Source of the DNA: Calditrichota bacterium
GTDB lineage: Bacteria; CLD3
Length of the DNA stretch: 60,755 nt
Assembly: GCA_008501735.1 (NCBI GenBank)
Contig: QQUF01000052.1
Span: forward strand, 1-60,755
Direction of reading: 5' to 3'
Shown here: in pieces, positions 15,818 through 25,342 of the stretch
Numbering within the stretch: position 1 is the stretch's first letter
Layout of the letters: every line of letters begins with the position of its first letter
The notes under the pieces: generated by a model
Told to the model about the DNA's origin: nothing
The model's database searches: none
Seen by the model: only the letters and a program-made list of their open reading frames with translations
Position numbers and translations under genes: made by a program

Positions 15818-16744
15818 ATGCTACTTTTACTAACCTTAACTTTAATTTCTTCAAATGTTTTTGCTCAAAATTCTACTGGAGCAGATTCTGTAATTTCATT
15901 CCTTCCTGGAAACGGTGCAACTTTTGGGCAAAACTTTTTACCGAACAACGTTCTAGGAAACCCAGATTCAACTGCAACTCCTTTTCTTCCGTCTGCTTCA
16001 GAAAACCAAATCTTATCTTTGGGAGAAGGTGGCGAAATCATTCTTGGATTTTTCACAAATCCAATTGTTGACGGTTCAGGAGTTGATTTCACAGTTTTTG
16101 AAAATGTCTTTTACGTTCTTGGAAATGAGAATGACCCTTTTAAAGAAACTGCTTTTGTCTCAGTTAGCAAAGACGGAACTAACTTTTATGAATTCCCATT
16201 TGACGCACAAACTCTTCAAGGATTGGCAGGAACTGAACCAACTTTTGGAAATGAAAATCCACAAGACCCAAGCGTTTCGGGAGGAAATTCTTTTGACCTC
16301 CAAACAGTCGGGCTTGACACAGCTTACTTTGTAAAATTAGTTGACACAGACAATGCAGTCGTTGACGGTTCGATGAATTTTGCAGGAGGAGATTTTGACC
16401 TCGATGCAGTTGTTGCGGTGAATTTTGTGGGACAAACTACCGAAATTTCTTCAAATGATTTTGAGCCTAAGAAAGTCAGTTTCAAACTTTCAGAAGCATT
16501 CCCAAACCCAACAAACGCACAAGTTAATTTTGAAATTGATAATTTTAAAGGAGACGGAAAAGCATCAGTTTACAACGTTCTTGGCGAATTGATTTTTCAA
16601 GAAAAATTTTCGCGAAACGGAAATTCTAAATTTTCTTGGAATGCGAAAAACTCATTTAACGCCGAAGTTTCATCTGGAGTTTATTTTTTCAAAGTCGAAA
16701 ATTCAGAAGGATTTGAAACTCGAAAATTTACTTTTGCAAAATAA
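15818..16744 (+). CDS. Secreted protein with T9SS sorting domain, function unknown
   Basis: A 308-residue exported protein. The signal peptide is MLLLLTLTLISSNVFAQ. The body has a family-like pattern (ILSLGEGGEIILGF, then DFTVFENVF, FVSVSKDGTNFYEFP and a closing GGDFDLDAVVAVN), seen in a group of surface proteins with no known activity. Residues about 225-308 are the sorting domain (FPNPTNAQVNFEI to RKFTFAK). The start at ATG 15818 is preferred over an in-frame TTG at 15803 because the signal peptide begins there and GGA at 15805-15807 can serve as the ribosome site. Hairpins follow at 16748 and 16792. Confidence 0.75.
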   Translation: MLLLLTLTLISSNVFAQNSTGADSVISFLPGNGATFGQNFLPNNVLGNPDSTATPFLPSASENQILSLGEGGEIILGFFTNPIVDGSGVDFTVFENVFYVLGNENDPFKETAFVSVSKDGTNFYEFPFDAQTLQGLAGTEPTFGNENPQDPSVSGGNSFDLQTVGLDTAYFVKLVDTDNAVVDGSMNFAGGDFDLDAVVAVNFVGQTTEISSNDFEPKKVSFKLSEAFPNPTNAQVNFEIDNFKGDGKASVYNVLGELIFQEKFSRNGNSKFSWNAKNSFNAEVSSGVYFFKVENSEGFETRKFTFAK

Positions 16745-16747
16745 AAA

Positions 16748-16778
16748 AAGGTCGCCAGAAACTAAATCCAACGACCTT
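16748..16778. terminator. Hairpin AAGGTCG/CGACCTT, copy 1
   Basis: AAGGTCG at 16748-16754 pairs with CGACCTT at 16772-16778. It stands between convergent secreted-protein genes. A second copy with a longer stem and a near-identical loop is at 18712, in each case downstream of a minus-strand gene for a sorting-domain protein. Confidence 0.6.
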
Positions 16779-16791
16779 AAAAATTGAAAAA

Positions 16792-16821
16792 GACCTGAAA
16801 GGTTTTAAAACCTTTCAGGTC
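16792..16821. terminator. Perfect 30-base palindrome between convergent genes
   Basis: Two 15-base arms (GACCTGAAAGGTTTT and its complement) with no loop, directly after the first hairpin and 8 bases before the stop of the minus-strand SBBP gene. A likely bidirectional terminator; only one copy was seen in the window. Confidence 0.65.
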
Positions 16822-16828
16822 AAAAAAA

Positions 16829-18631
16829 TTATTTTAAGAAAAGCATCTTTTTTGTTTGAGTAAAACTTCCAGCTTCAAGCCTGTAAAAATAAACTCCACT
16901 TGCAACTTGAATTCCAGTTTCGTTAGTTCCATTCCATTTAACAGAACCTTTAGAATCATTTAGAATGAATTCTTTTACAACTCCACCAAGAGTATTATAA
17001 ATTGTGATTTTCCCAAATTCATTACTAGTGATTTTTAATTCGTAAATAATTGTTGTTGAAGGGTTAAAAGGATTTGGATAATTTTGTTCTAAAATAAAAT
17101 TGCTCGGAATATTGACAATTTCTTTTGTCGAAACTGCATCTAACGAATCAAATCTTGTAATTACTAAATCACCTTGAGCGTCTGGTCCGGAACCTAAAAA
17201 CGTTGTGTTAAAGGCATTTGGAGTAGTTGGAAAATTAGAAGACTCTGAATTTAAAAGTAGCAATGTAGAATTTTTTCCTAACACTTTTATTTTAGGTCTT
17301 CGTTCAGAGCTGTTTCCTCCTAAATAAGTTGAATGAAAAATAATACTACCTGTAGAATCAAATTCAGTTAAAAAAGCATCATCCCAACCTCCATTAAAAG
17401 TTTTATCAAAAGCATTTTGTGAAATTGGAAAATCTGCTGAATGAGTATAACCACAAACGTAAACATTTTTTTTAGAATCTATTCCTAAACCTGTAAAATG
17501 GTCAATTTCACTTCCACCAATGATATTTGCAAAAACTAAATTATCTAATTCTTTATTTAGCTTTAGTACAAAGCCGTCTGAATAAGAATCAATACTTCCT
17601 GTCGTTGAAGGAAAATCCGTCGAGTTAGTATTTCCTGAGATATAAATATCTCCAATAGAATCAAAAAGTATTTCATTGGAACTTTCACCACTACTTCCAC
17701 CTAAAAATGTAGAGATTAATAAAGAATCTCCAGTTCCATTAAATTTTGAAATAAAAATATCTCCATTATTGTATAAAGGATCAAAAACATTTGAAGTAAT
17801 TGGAAAATCATTTGAACCTGTTGAGCCTGTTAAGTAAGAATTCCCATTTGTTTCAATAATTAAATCGTAAGCGGTTTCTGGAAAACTTCCACCAAGAAAT
17901 GTTGAGAAAACTAAGCCACTTCCACTTTGATTAATTTTTGTCAGAAATACATCACTTTCGTCAGAACATTCGTCATAAACTCCTGAAGTTGACGGGAAAG
18001 TATTTTGACACAATGTGTCAATCGAAGCATTTTTTTTATTTTTTGAATTAATAATAATTTCTGAACCTGTTTGCCCTGTTAAATAAGCAAAACCTTGTTT
18101 ATTAACTTTCAAAGAATTTAAATAGTCAGTTAAGTTTCCTCCTAAAAAAGTAGAATAAACTAAACTACTTCCAGTAGAGTTTAACTTAGTTAAAAATCCA
18201 AAATTATAGTTTGTTTGAAAAGCCCCTAAAGTAACTGGGAAATCACCTGAAAAATTAAAGCCACAAACATAAACAGATTTTGCAGAATCAATTTGAATAG
18301 AATTACTAAAATCTTCAAGACCACCACCAAGATAGGTTGAAAACATCAAACTACTTCCGTTAGAGTTCATTTTCGTTACGAAGATATCATAACCTGGAAA
18401 AATTCCTAAACCTCCTGGATTATAAGTTGTGTCAAAACTTCCAGTTGTAATTGGAAAACCTCCCCAACTTGTTTCACCAGTTATGTAAATGAACCCACTA
18501 TCATCAATACAAAAATCTGAATTTATATCATCTGACGGACTACCTAGGAAAGTAGAGAATGTCAGTGTTGCACTTTGAGAAAGATTCAAAAGTGTTAAGA
18601 GAATTGTTAAAGTGAAAATTAATTTCTTCAT
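16829..18631 (-). CDS. Secreted SBBP-repeat beta-propeller protein with T9SS sorting domain
   Basis: A 600-residue protein with signal peptide MKKLIFTLTILLTLLNLSQS, then about eight SBBP-type propeller repeats of 50-65 residues, each with a core like FSTYLGG ... IYVTGxTxSxDFP ... NxFD ... DxFITKFN. Such propellers are common in secreted proteins of environmental bacteria; the ligand is unknown. The C-terminal sorting domain runs from QNYPNPFNPSTTI to KKMLFLK. Its last 25 residues (VASGVYFYRLEAGSFTQTKK onward) are identical to those of the 1520-residue protein encoded upstream, and both genes end near the same AAGGTCG hairpin. Confidence 0.88.
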   Translation of the reverse strand: MKKLIFTLTILLTLLNLSQSATLTFSTFLGSPSDDINSDFCIDDSGFIYITGETSWGGFPITTGSFDTTYNPGGLGIFPGYDIFVTKMNSNGSSLMFSTYLGGGLEDFSNSIQIDSAKSVYVCGFNFSGDFPVTLGAFQTNYNFGFLTKLNSTGSSLVYSTFLGGNLTDYLNSLKVNKQGFAYLTGQTGSEIIINSKNKKNASIDTLCQNTFPSTSGVYDECSDESDVFLTKINQSGSGLVFSTFLGGSFPETAYDLIIETNGNSYLTGSTGSNDFPITSNVFDPLYNNGDIFISKFNGTGDSLLISTFLGGSSGESSNEILFDSIGDIYISGNTNSTDFPSTTGSIDSYSDGFVLKLNKELDNLVFANIIGGSEIDHFTGLGIDSKKNVYVCGYTHSADFPISQNAFDKTFNGGWDDAFLTEFDSTGSIIFHSTYLGGNSSERRPKIKVLGKNSTLLLLNSESSNFPTTPNAFNTTFLGSGPDAQGDLVITRFDSLDAVSTKEIVNIPSNFILEQNYPNPFNPSTTIIYELKITSNEFGKITIYNTLGGVVKEFILNDSKGSVKWNGTNETGIQVASGVYFYRLEAGSFTQTKKMLFLK

Positions 18632-18711
18632 CTTCCTTTTTCCTTTATTGAATTTGTTTCAAGTTTCGATTTAACTAATCAAAGTAAAAATAAGTTCCCA
18701 TTAAAATAAAA

Positions 18712-18741
18712 AAGGTCGTTGAAACCAAATCCAACGACCTT
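18712..18741 (-). terminator. Hairpin AAGGTCGTTG/CAACGACCTT, copy 2
   Basis: A 10-bp perfect stem with a 10-base loop, 21 bases after the stop of the minus-strand FG-GAP gene. It is the second copy of the 16748 hairpin, with the loop core GAAAC-AAATCC conserved. Confidence 0.7.
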
Positions 18742-18761
18742 AAAATTTGATTCAAGAATTT

Positions 18762-21700
18762 CTATTTCAAAAATAACATCTTTTTGGTTTGAGTAAAACT
18801 TCCTGCCTCAAGTCGGTAGAAATAAACTCCACTTGCGACTGTTTGATTATTCTTGTCTTTTCCATTCCAAATTACTTTGTGAGTTCCTGCATTAATTTTA
18901 CTTGAAACTAAAGATTTGATTTCTTGACCCAAAATATTAAAGACTTTGAGTTTCACAAATTCTTGTTTTGGCAAAGCAAATTCAATCTGAGTTTGTGGAT
19001 TAAATGGATTCGGGTAATTTTGTTTGAGCGAATAACTTTCAGGAATATTTTTCTCTGATTCAACTGAAAGTGGCAATCCATAACCTATCAAATCTACAGA
19101 AAGATTTGGTAAATTTGCATCAATTGTCATTGTAGTTGTTACAGTATCAAAAACATCTGTCTCGAATTTTACCCAAAATTTCTCTGCACTTTGTGGTCCG
19201 ATAACTAATGGAAATTGCAAAAGGTCAACAGACCAAAGTGTGTCATAAGGTGCAGGAATTGTAACTCCTCCAACTGCTAAGTAACAAGTTGAGTCATTAT
19301 TTGTTAAAGTAAGTTCCAAAGAATCTGCGGTTCCAACAGAAATCCCACCAAAATCTAATGGATCTGGAGTTACCGTTATACTATTTGGAGCACAACCATT
19401 TGCCATCAGAGGAACAAAGTATTCGGTTACTTTTGCATCTGAAAAGATTGTTAAAGTTGAAGCAATCGGGTCAGAAGTTGTACTGTTGTAATAAACCCAA
19501 ATATTTTCAAATGAACTTGGTGGAATAGTAAGCGGTAATGTTGGATTATCTAAAAACCAAATATTCGAATAAGCAGTCGGAATATCATAACCAAAAACTT
19601 GTAGAGAGCAATCAGGCGAGAAATTCTGAATTGTTAGCATCATTGAGTCAACATTTCCGACCGTTACTAAACCATAATCCAAAACTTGCGGTGTTGTAAA
19701 AATTTCACTTTCGCAAATATTAGCTGAAAGTGGAATTGGAATGTCTGGAGCATTACTTCGCATAATCATTTCAGTAACAATTGGGTCTTGGAAAATGCTC
19801 AAGTAATAAACATCAATCGAATCTTTCATATCTGGAGCAATAACCATCGGAAGTTTCGTTGTATCAACAGCGAAAACTGCATTCCAAGGAAAAGCTATGT
19901 CAAAGCCACTAACTGTCAAGAAACATTGATTGTTATTATTTTTGATTTCAAGTTTCAAAGTATCTATGTCACCTAAAGCAACATTTTTAAAGACAAGAGA
20001 GTCAGGTTCAATTCCAACATCAGGCAAACATTCTAACTCAAGAATATCATTAACAGCATTAATGTTAATCATTGACCCAAAAACAACTTGGTGGATTCCA
20101 CTTTGCCATTCAATAACTAAACTATCAATATCGGAATCGTGGTAAAGTCCAAAATGTGCAATCATACTACTTTGTGAACGTCCTGAACCTCCGTCAATGT
20201 CACGAATTTGAATTCCACTTGGTGTGTAAAGTTTTAACCTTGCACCAATTCCCATAAAGTTACTTTCATCACCTTCGAGTTTGAATCTCACATAATTTCT
20301 ACCACCAAGGCAAAGGTCATTTCTGTAAAGAATGTTTGTTCCACTTCTACCAATAAAAATATCCAAATCTCCATCTTTATCATAATCAACCCAAGTAACT
20401 GATTTACCTGTTGAGATATTATTTGAAATTCCAATTAAAGATCCAATTTCTACATAAGAAGTAGGAGTTACATCTTTTCCATTATTGTAATAAAGAACAG
20501 CAGGGTTTCCTTGGTCAACTACAAAGATGTCTTGCCAACCGTCATTATCATAATCATTTGGAGCTCCTTCCCAACTTTGATTTACCCCACCAGCAATATT
20601 TGCAACAGCAGTTTTATTTGCATAAAAATTATTATTATGCTCATAAAGAATATTCGGGAAAGCAGCAGAAACAAAGTTTGTACTTGAATTGAAAATGTCC
20701 ATTAGACCATCGTTGTTGTAATCAAAAAAAGTAATGTCCCAAGTTTCAGCGTTGTTTACTTGCCAACTTGGAGCAACATCTTGAAAAGTGTTATTCCCAT
20801 TGTTAAAATAAAGAATATTTGTTTGCCCAGCATCGTGACCGACATAAACATCTACAAAACCATCGTCATTAAAATCAGCTGAAGCGACAGCGTGTCCAAA
20901 TGACCTTTCTTTACAATTACATTGATTTGCTGGAGCTAAAGCTAAATTTGTAAAAGTTGAATCACCATTGTTATGAAAATAGTAATTGTCTGCAACCTCA
21001 TTTGCGATATAAATATCAACAAAACCGTCATTATCAAAATCATTTGTAGTCATTGCACGAGAACTGCTTGAAGTTCCTGCTTGCCCACCTGCACTATTAA
21101 TAATATTTACACATTTTGGTTGACCTGCTGGAGGTGGCGGATTTGAGCCTGAAAGATTGTGATAAAGTGCATTTGCACCAGCGTTAGAGACGTAGATATC
21201 CAACCAACCATCATTGTCAAAATCAAAGAAAGCTGCTCCCCAACCATTTCCTCCATCTCCAACACCATATTCAGCAGTTGCATTTGAGAAAGTTTTATCA
21301 CCATTATTGAGATAAAGTTGATTTTGTGCATTAGAATTTACAATATAAACATCTTCCCAACCATCATTGTTAATATCTCCCCAACAAGCTCCTTGTGTAT
21401 CCCAAGCAGGTTGTCCAAGCATTAATGCTTCCATAGTTACATCTGTAAAACTTGAATAACCAGCAATTTCAGGAAAGTGTGTTTTGGAATCGTTTGCAGG
21501 GTTAACGTCTCCTACTAAAACAGTAAGAAATGTAACAGAATAAAGTCCTTGGTCACAAGGTTCTTCTGGATTCCAAGCCGGTAAAAAAGTCAATGTATCA
21601 GTTGCTTGAGAAGGTAAGTCATTTACAATTTTAGGAAGACTGTAATAAATTGGTGTTCCTGAAGAATCAACAACACAGTAAACTGCAAACGTTTGGTCAC

Positions 21701-23324
21701 CAGGCGAGAAATTCCTAACAACACAAGTTAAATCAATAATGTTTCCAGCTCCATAACTTGAATCAGGTGGCTCAAGAGGAGAAAGAATTTCAATCACTCC
21801 AACGTCAATTCCACCTTCTTCTATGACTAAAAGTTGATTCACAGGAGTTTGGTAAAGATTTGTAACATTTCCAGAGGGCCACTCAACAATTAAAGAATCG
21901 ACAATCTGTGCAGCACCAAATCCAAGGAAAGCACGTTTTGAATTTCTCGAAGAAGAACTTCCACCATAACTAACTTCAACCTTCACGTCAGAAACTGCAC
22001 CTGTTACTGTGTCTGTCGTGTAACCAGTGATAATTGCACCAATTCCATTTTTGTTTGAAATTGTTCCTCTTGGCTCAATTTCAAGCCAATTGTCTTCCCA
22101 ACAAAATTCGATTGAAACATTGTTTCCATATTTTTTGTCGACTTCAGGACTTTGGTCACTTGTACAAATATGTTTGAAAAATCTATTTTCACCAGAATTT
22201 GCTATAAACAAATCCATTCTTCCGTCATTGTCAACGTCTGCAAAAGCAGAGCCTTCAACATTAAAAATTGGTGGAGTTAAAAATAAGTCTAAAGTTACAT
22301 CTGTTACAAATCCACCAGAAGTAGGATTTTTAAGCATTCTTGACCAAGCACCAAAATTTCCTGTAAAAACATCACCGTAACCATCAGCGTTAAAATCAAT
22401 ACTATTTCCACCAGCAGTTGGCGAAGTGTTGCCTGTTCCAGTTGCAAGAGTAATGTCAACAAAGTTTGGGTAATTGTTTTCGTAAAGAATATTTGCAGAT
22501 TGCTTAGCTAAATAAAAATCTAAATCACCGTCGGAATCGTAATCCCAAAACGTTACCCCTAAAATTCCGTCAACTCCAACAATTCCTGAAGTAGCAGTAA
22601 TATCTGTAAAATTCCCACCACCATTATTTATGTAAAGTTTACCTTGACTATCAATTGTTGAATTTGCATTACAAAGGAAAATGTCCATTAAACCGTCGTT
22701 ATTCACGTCCGCGACAGCAGCACTGTGTCCGCCTCCTGCGTTATCAATTCCACTTCCGACTGTTTGGTTTGAAAAAGTTCCATTTCCATTATTTATAAAA
22801 AGCTGATTTTGCGATTCAAAAACTACGAGATAAATATCAAGGAGTCCATCATTGTTAAAGTCAGCAGTAACTGCACTACGACTTGCTCCCAAGTAATCAA
22901 CTCCTGAACCGCTCGTTGCGTCAAGAAAAGTTAAACCACCCGAATTCAAGTAAAGTTTGTTACTAAAATTGTGAGCGATTAAATAAATATCATCAAAACC
23001 ATCATTGTTAAAATCACCAACACAAACTCCACGACTTGAAGTTGTAATTCCAACTCCCCAACTTAGTGCAGATTCAGTAAATGAAGTTCCTTGATTGTTG
23101 ATGTAAAGTTCATTTGGAGCGTTATCGTTTACAACGTACAAATCCAAGTATAAATCGTTATCGAAATTTCCCCAAGCCGCTCCATAGGTGTTTGTATTTG
23201 CATTTACAATTCCGTATTGAGGGGAACTGTCAACAAAACGCCTAAAACCAAACTGCGAAAATGCCTCCGAAACAAGTAGAACAAAAAGAATGTTAGTAAG
23301 AAAAAGAATTTTAACTTTTGACAT
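18762..23324 (-). CDS. Giant secreted FG-GAP/ASPIC repeat protein with T9SS sorting domain
   Basis: A 1520-residue surface protein. After the signal peptide (to about residue 23, AFSQ) come FG-GAP/VCBS repeats with the calcium-loop motif DFNNDGxxDIYL (about 40-380), an ASPIC/UnbV domain (about 400-505), a CARDB-like beta domain (about 505-620), a second FG-GAP block (about 625-1000) and a second ASPIC/UnbV domain (about 1005-1080, GIGARLKLYTPSG). Three 'choice-of-anchor D' (ASH-like) domains of about 95 residues follow (about 1090-1410), then the sorting domain QNYPNPFNPQTQIEF to KKMLFLK. The repeated FG-GAP + ASPIC block suggests internal duplication. It probably works as an adhesin or calcium-stiffened scaffold; no catalytic domain was recognised. 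Confidence 0.9.
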   Translation of the reverse strand: MSKVKILFLTNILFVLLVSEAFSQFGFRRFVDSSPQYGIVNANTNTYGAAWGNFDNDLYLDLYVVNDNAPNELYINNQGTSFTESALSWGVGITTSSRGVCVGDFNNDGFDDIYLIAHNFSNKLYLNSGGLTFLDATSGSGVDYLGASRSAVTADFNNDGLLDIYLVVFESQNQLFINNGNGTFSNQTVGSGIDNAGGGHSAAVADVNNDGLMDIFLCNANSTIDSQGKLYINNGGGNFTDITATSGIVGVDGILGVTFWDYDSDGDLDFYLAKQSANILYENNYPNFVDITLATGTGNTSPTAGGNSIDFNADGYGDVFTGNFGAWSRMLKNPTSGGFVTDVTLDLFLTPPIFNVEGSAFADVDNDGRMDLFIANSGENRFFKHICTSDQSPEVDKKYGNNVSIEFCWEDNWLEIEPRGTISNKNGIGAIITGYTTDTVTGAVSDVKVEVSYGGSSSSRNSKRAFLGFGAAQIVDSLIVEWPSGNVTNLYQTPVNQLLVIEEGGIDVGVIEILSPLEPPDSSYGAGNIIDLTCVVRNFSPGDQTFAVYCVVDSSGTPIYYSLPKIVNDLPSQATDTLTFLPAWNPEEPCDQGLYSVTFLTVLVGDVNPANDSKTHFPEIAGYSSFTDVTMEALMLGQPAWDTQGACWGDINNDGWEDVYIVNSNAQNQLYLNNGDKTFSNATAEYGVGDGGNGWGAAFFDFDNDGWLDIYVSNAGANALYHNLSGSNPPPPAGQPKCVNIINSAGGQAGTSSSSRAMTTNDFDNDGFVDIYIANEVADNYYFHNNGDSTFTNLALAPANQCNCKERSFGHAVASADFNDDGFVDVYVGHDAGQTNILYFNNGNNTFQDVAPSWQVNNAETWDITFFDYNNDGLMDIFNSSTNFVSAAFPNILYEHNNNFYANKTAVANIAGGVNQSWEGAPNDYDNDGWQDIFVVDQGNPAVLYYNNGKDVTPTSYVEIGSLIGISNNISTGKSVTWVDYDKDGDLDIFIGRSGTNILYRNDLCLGGRNYVRFKLEGDESNFMGIGARLKLYTPSGIQIRDIDGGSGRSQSSMIAHFGLYHDSDIDSLVIEWQSGIHQVVFGSMININAVNDILELECLPDVGIEPDSLVFKNVALGDIDTLKLEIKNNNNQCFLTVSGFDIAFPWNAVFAVDTTKLPMVIAPDMKDSIDVYYLSIFQDPIVTEMIMRSNAPDIPIPLSANICESEIFTTPQVLDYGLVTVGNVDSMMLTIQNFSPDCSLQVFGYDIPTAYSNIWFLDNPTLPLTIPPSSFENIWVYYNSTTSDPIASTLTIFSDAKVTEYFVPLMANGCAPNSITVTPDPLDFGGISVGTADSLELTLTNNDSTCYLAVGGVTIPAPYDTLWSVDLLQFPLVIGPQSAEKFWVKFETDVFDTVTTTMTIDANLPNLSVDLIGYGLPLSVESEKNIPESYSLKQNYPNPFNPQTQIEFALPKQEFVKLKVFNILGQEIKSLVSSKINAGTHKVIWNGKDKNNQTVASGVYFYRLEAGSFTQTKKMLFLK

Positions 23325-23532
23325 TAAAACCTCCCGAGAGTTTTGATAAATAGTTAGTAAGTCTCTAAAAATAATGACTTTTTGTAAAGAAATTGACGAA
23401 AAACCACGAAATTAGAATTCGATTTGGGTTTGATGCCAATTTTTTAGTCAAAAAAGACAAGAATTAAAACCTAACAAAATTTCTGCCAAAATTAATGACA
23501 ATAAGTTTTTTTTAACTTTCGATATTTTTTCT

Positions 23533-23540
23533 TATCTTTG
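23533..23540 (+). promoter_or_regulatory. Promoter -7 box for the barrel/binding-protein operon
   Basis: TATCTTTG matches the Bacteroidota -7 consensus, 58 bases before the start at 23598; a TTT at 23511 sits at the -33 spacing (19 bases). The 273-base gap 23325-23597 between the divergent genes otherwise shows no gene or strong hairpin. Confidence 0.5.
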
Positions 23541-23597
23541 GGACTCTTTTTTTGAAAAATAAATTTTAAACGATTTTAATCGGGAGATTAACTCACA

Positions 23598-24809
23598 TTG
23601 AATAAGTCAAAATTAACGTTACTCATAACTTTAGCTACGCCACTTTTTGTATTTGGGCAAACTAAACCTGAATCTCTAATAAATTTTTATGGATACTTAT
23701 CTACAAACTATGAAGACCTAAGTTCAATCACTCGCCCATCAGCTGTTGACACTATCGAAACAGAAAATTTTAATCCTGTTTCAGGTTGGGAACACAAAGA
23801 TTTTCATTTGTTGTTTCAAAGTATAATTAGCGACAAATTTAAGGCTTTCGGGCATTTGTCTGTAAATGATGCAGAAGAAATTGAACTAAGAAATTATTGG
23901 GGAGAATTTACCGCTTCTGAGAAATTCAAAATTTCAGGCGGAAAGATTTACAGACCTTTCGGACTTTACAATGAAACTTTAGACGCTTCTGCTTCTTTTG
24001 TTGGAATTGATGCTCCTGAATATTTAGATGAAAATCACCCAATTGTTCCAAGAACTACAACTTTGCTTTTTCACGGTGGTGGAAACTTAGAAAGAAATCA
24101 TTTTCGTTACGCAATTTCATTTGACTCAGGAGAGCAAAATGATGGAACTGCTTTAGCTTACGGTTGGGACGTTTCAAATGAGTTTTATGATATTTTCAAA
24201 GTTGGTTACTCATTTTACAGAACTGAAGAGAAACGAGGACCTAAAAATAAAATCGGAGAAGGAAGTCCAGAAGGAGGAGTTTTACCTTGGGTTGCAAATG
24301 AAAAATATTTTGTTTGGGGAGGTTATTTACAAGCAGATTATTGGAATTTCACACTTCAATCAGCTTGGTGGAAAGCAAACCATAAAGGTCAAAGAAGCCA
24401 AGAGCAATTGCAAATTCTCAAAGATTCAGCAGCACTCAACGACTTCCAAAGAGTTAGATTTTTTGGGACAAGCGAGAATACTTTCAACTTAGATTTTGAC
24501 TATGCAGTTAAAACTTGGTTCACAAAAATTTACTACACTTGGGATTCTGAAAAAACTGGTCAGTGGATTCCTTACTACAATTTTGAGTTCTACCAAAACC
24601 CTGAAACAATTTCAGAAGTTGAGTTTGGTGGCGACGACAAAGCAGGTAATTCTGATGGAGGAAAATTCAACAAACACACTTTCGGATTTTCTTACAAACC
24701 AAATTCAAAAATTGCATTTAAAACTGACGTTAGTACTTACCGATACACTTTAGATACGAAGAAAGAGCATTTTAATGCTTTCAGAATCCAATTTGCCTAC
24801 ACCTTTTAA
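23598..24809 (+). CDS. Outer-membrane beta-barrel protein (porin-like)
   Basis: A 403-residue protein with signal peptide MNKSKLTLLITLATPLFVFGQ and then alternating amphipathic strands rich in aromatic residues (for example YAISFDSGEQ, FYDIFKVGYSFYRTEE, FNLDFDYAVKTWFTKIYYTW), ending in FRIQFAYTF with a terminal Phe, the usual outer-membrane barrel signature. The layout, with strands such as FKISGGKIYRPFGLYNET, resembles phosphate-selective-porin-like (OprP/OprO) barrels, but the substrate is not provable. The TTG start fits GGGAG at 23582-23586. The next gene, 9 bases on, encodes a periplasmic-binding-like protein, so the pair may handle one solute. Confidence 0.75.
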   Translation: MNKSKLTLLITLATPLFVFGQTKPESLINFYGYLSTNYEDLSSITRPSAVDTIETENFNPVSGWEHKDFHLLFQSIISDKFKAFGHLSVNDAEEIELRNYWGEFTASEKFKISGGKIYRPFGLYNETLDASASFVGIDAPEYLDENHPIVPRTTTLLFHGGGNLERNHFRYAISFDSGEQNDGTALAYGWDVSNEFYDIFKVGYSFYRTEEKRGPKNKIGEGSPEGGVLPWVANEKYFVWGGYLQADYWNFTLQSAWWKANHKGQRSQEQLQILKDSAALNDFQRVRFFGTSENTFNLDFDYAVKTWFTKIYYTWDSEKTGQWIPYYNFEFYQNPETISEVEFGGDDKAGNSDGGKFNKHTFGFSYKPNSKIAFKTDVSTYRYTLDTKKEHFNAFRIQFAYTF

Positions 24810-24818
24810 GGAATAAAA

Positions 24819-25256
24819 ATGAGAAGTTTAGTTTTAGTTTTAATACTTTTTGCAAATTTTGCTTTTGCTGAGAACTTAATCGTTGTCGTTTCAAAAGATA
24901 ATCCTTACACAGATTTGAAATTGGACGAAATCAACAATATTTATCTCGGAAAAATGAATCATTGGCCCAAAGGACAAAGAGTTCTCGCAGTAGATTTGCC
25001 AAATTCGACAAAGGCAAAAAAGTTGTTTCTTGAAAATGTAGTGGAAATGACTCCAATTTCTTTTGAAGCACATTGGGGAAAAATTCAAAGTTCAGGTCAA
25101 GCATTTCCGTTGCAAAAATTTAAAACTACAGAAGAAGTAAAAAAATATTTGTCGGAAAATATTTATGCGATCGCTTACTTGTTAGAAAGCGATTTGGACG
25201 AGTCTTTTAAAAAAATAAAAATTGATGGCGAGGAAGTAATTACTCCTCTAAAATAA
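24819..25256 (+). CDS. Small periplasmic binding-like protein (phosphate ABC transporter PstS-like fold)
   Basis: A 145-residue exported protein (signal peptide MRSLVLVLILFANFAFA) with the short single-lobe pattern DNPYTDLKLDEINNIYLGK, WPKGQRVLAVDLP and a closing AIAYL, seen in proteins usually annotated as phosphate ABC transporter substrate-binding-like. It is about half the size of a true PstS and there are no permease or ATPase genes next to it, so it may not be a transporter subunit at all. Co-transcribed with the upstream barrel protein (9-base gap). Confidence 0.65.
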   Translation: MRSLVLVLILFANFAFAENLIVVVSKDNPYTDLKLDEINNIYLGKMNHWPKGQRVLAVDLPNSTKAKKLFLENVVEMTPISFEAHWGKIQSSGQAFPLQKFKTTEEVKKYLSENIYAIAYLLESDLDESFKKIKIDGEEVITPLK

Positions 25257-25342
25257 TTGTCTTTAGATTCAAATAATTTTAGGCAAAATTGAAAATATAG
25301 TAAATGCAATCTTATTGCTCTAAATTTACATTTTTTTCGGTA

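Noticed and set aside
16792-16821. Perfect 30-base palindrome as a mobile element
   Set aside because: Only one copy in the window and placed exactly between convergent gene ends, which fits a terminator.
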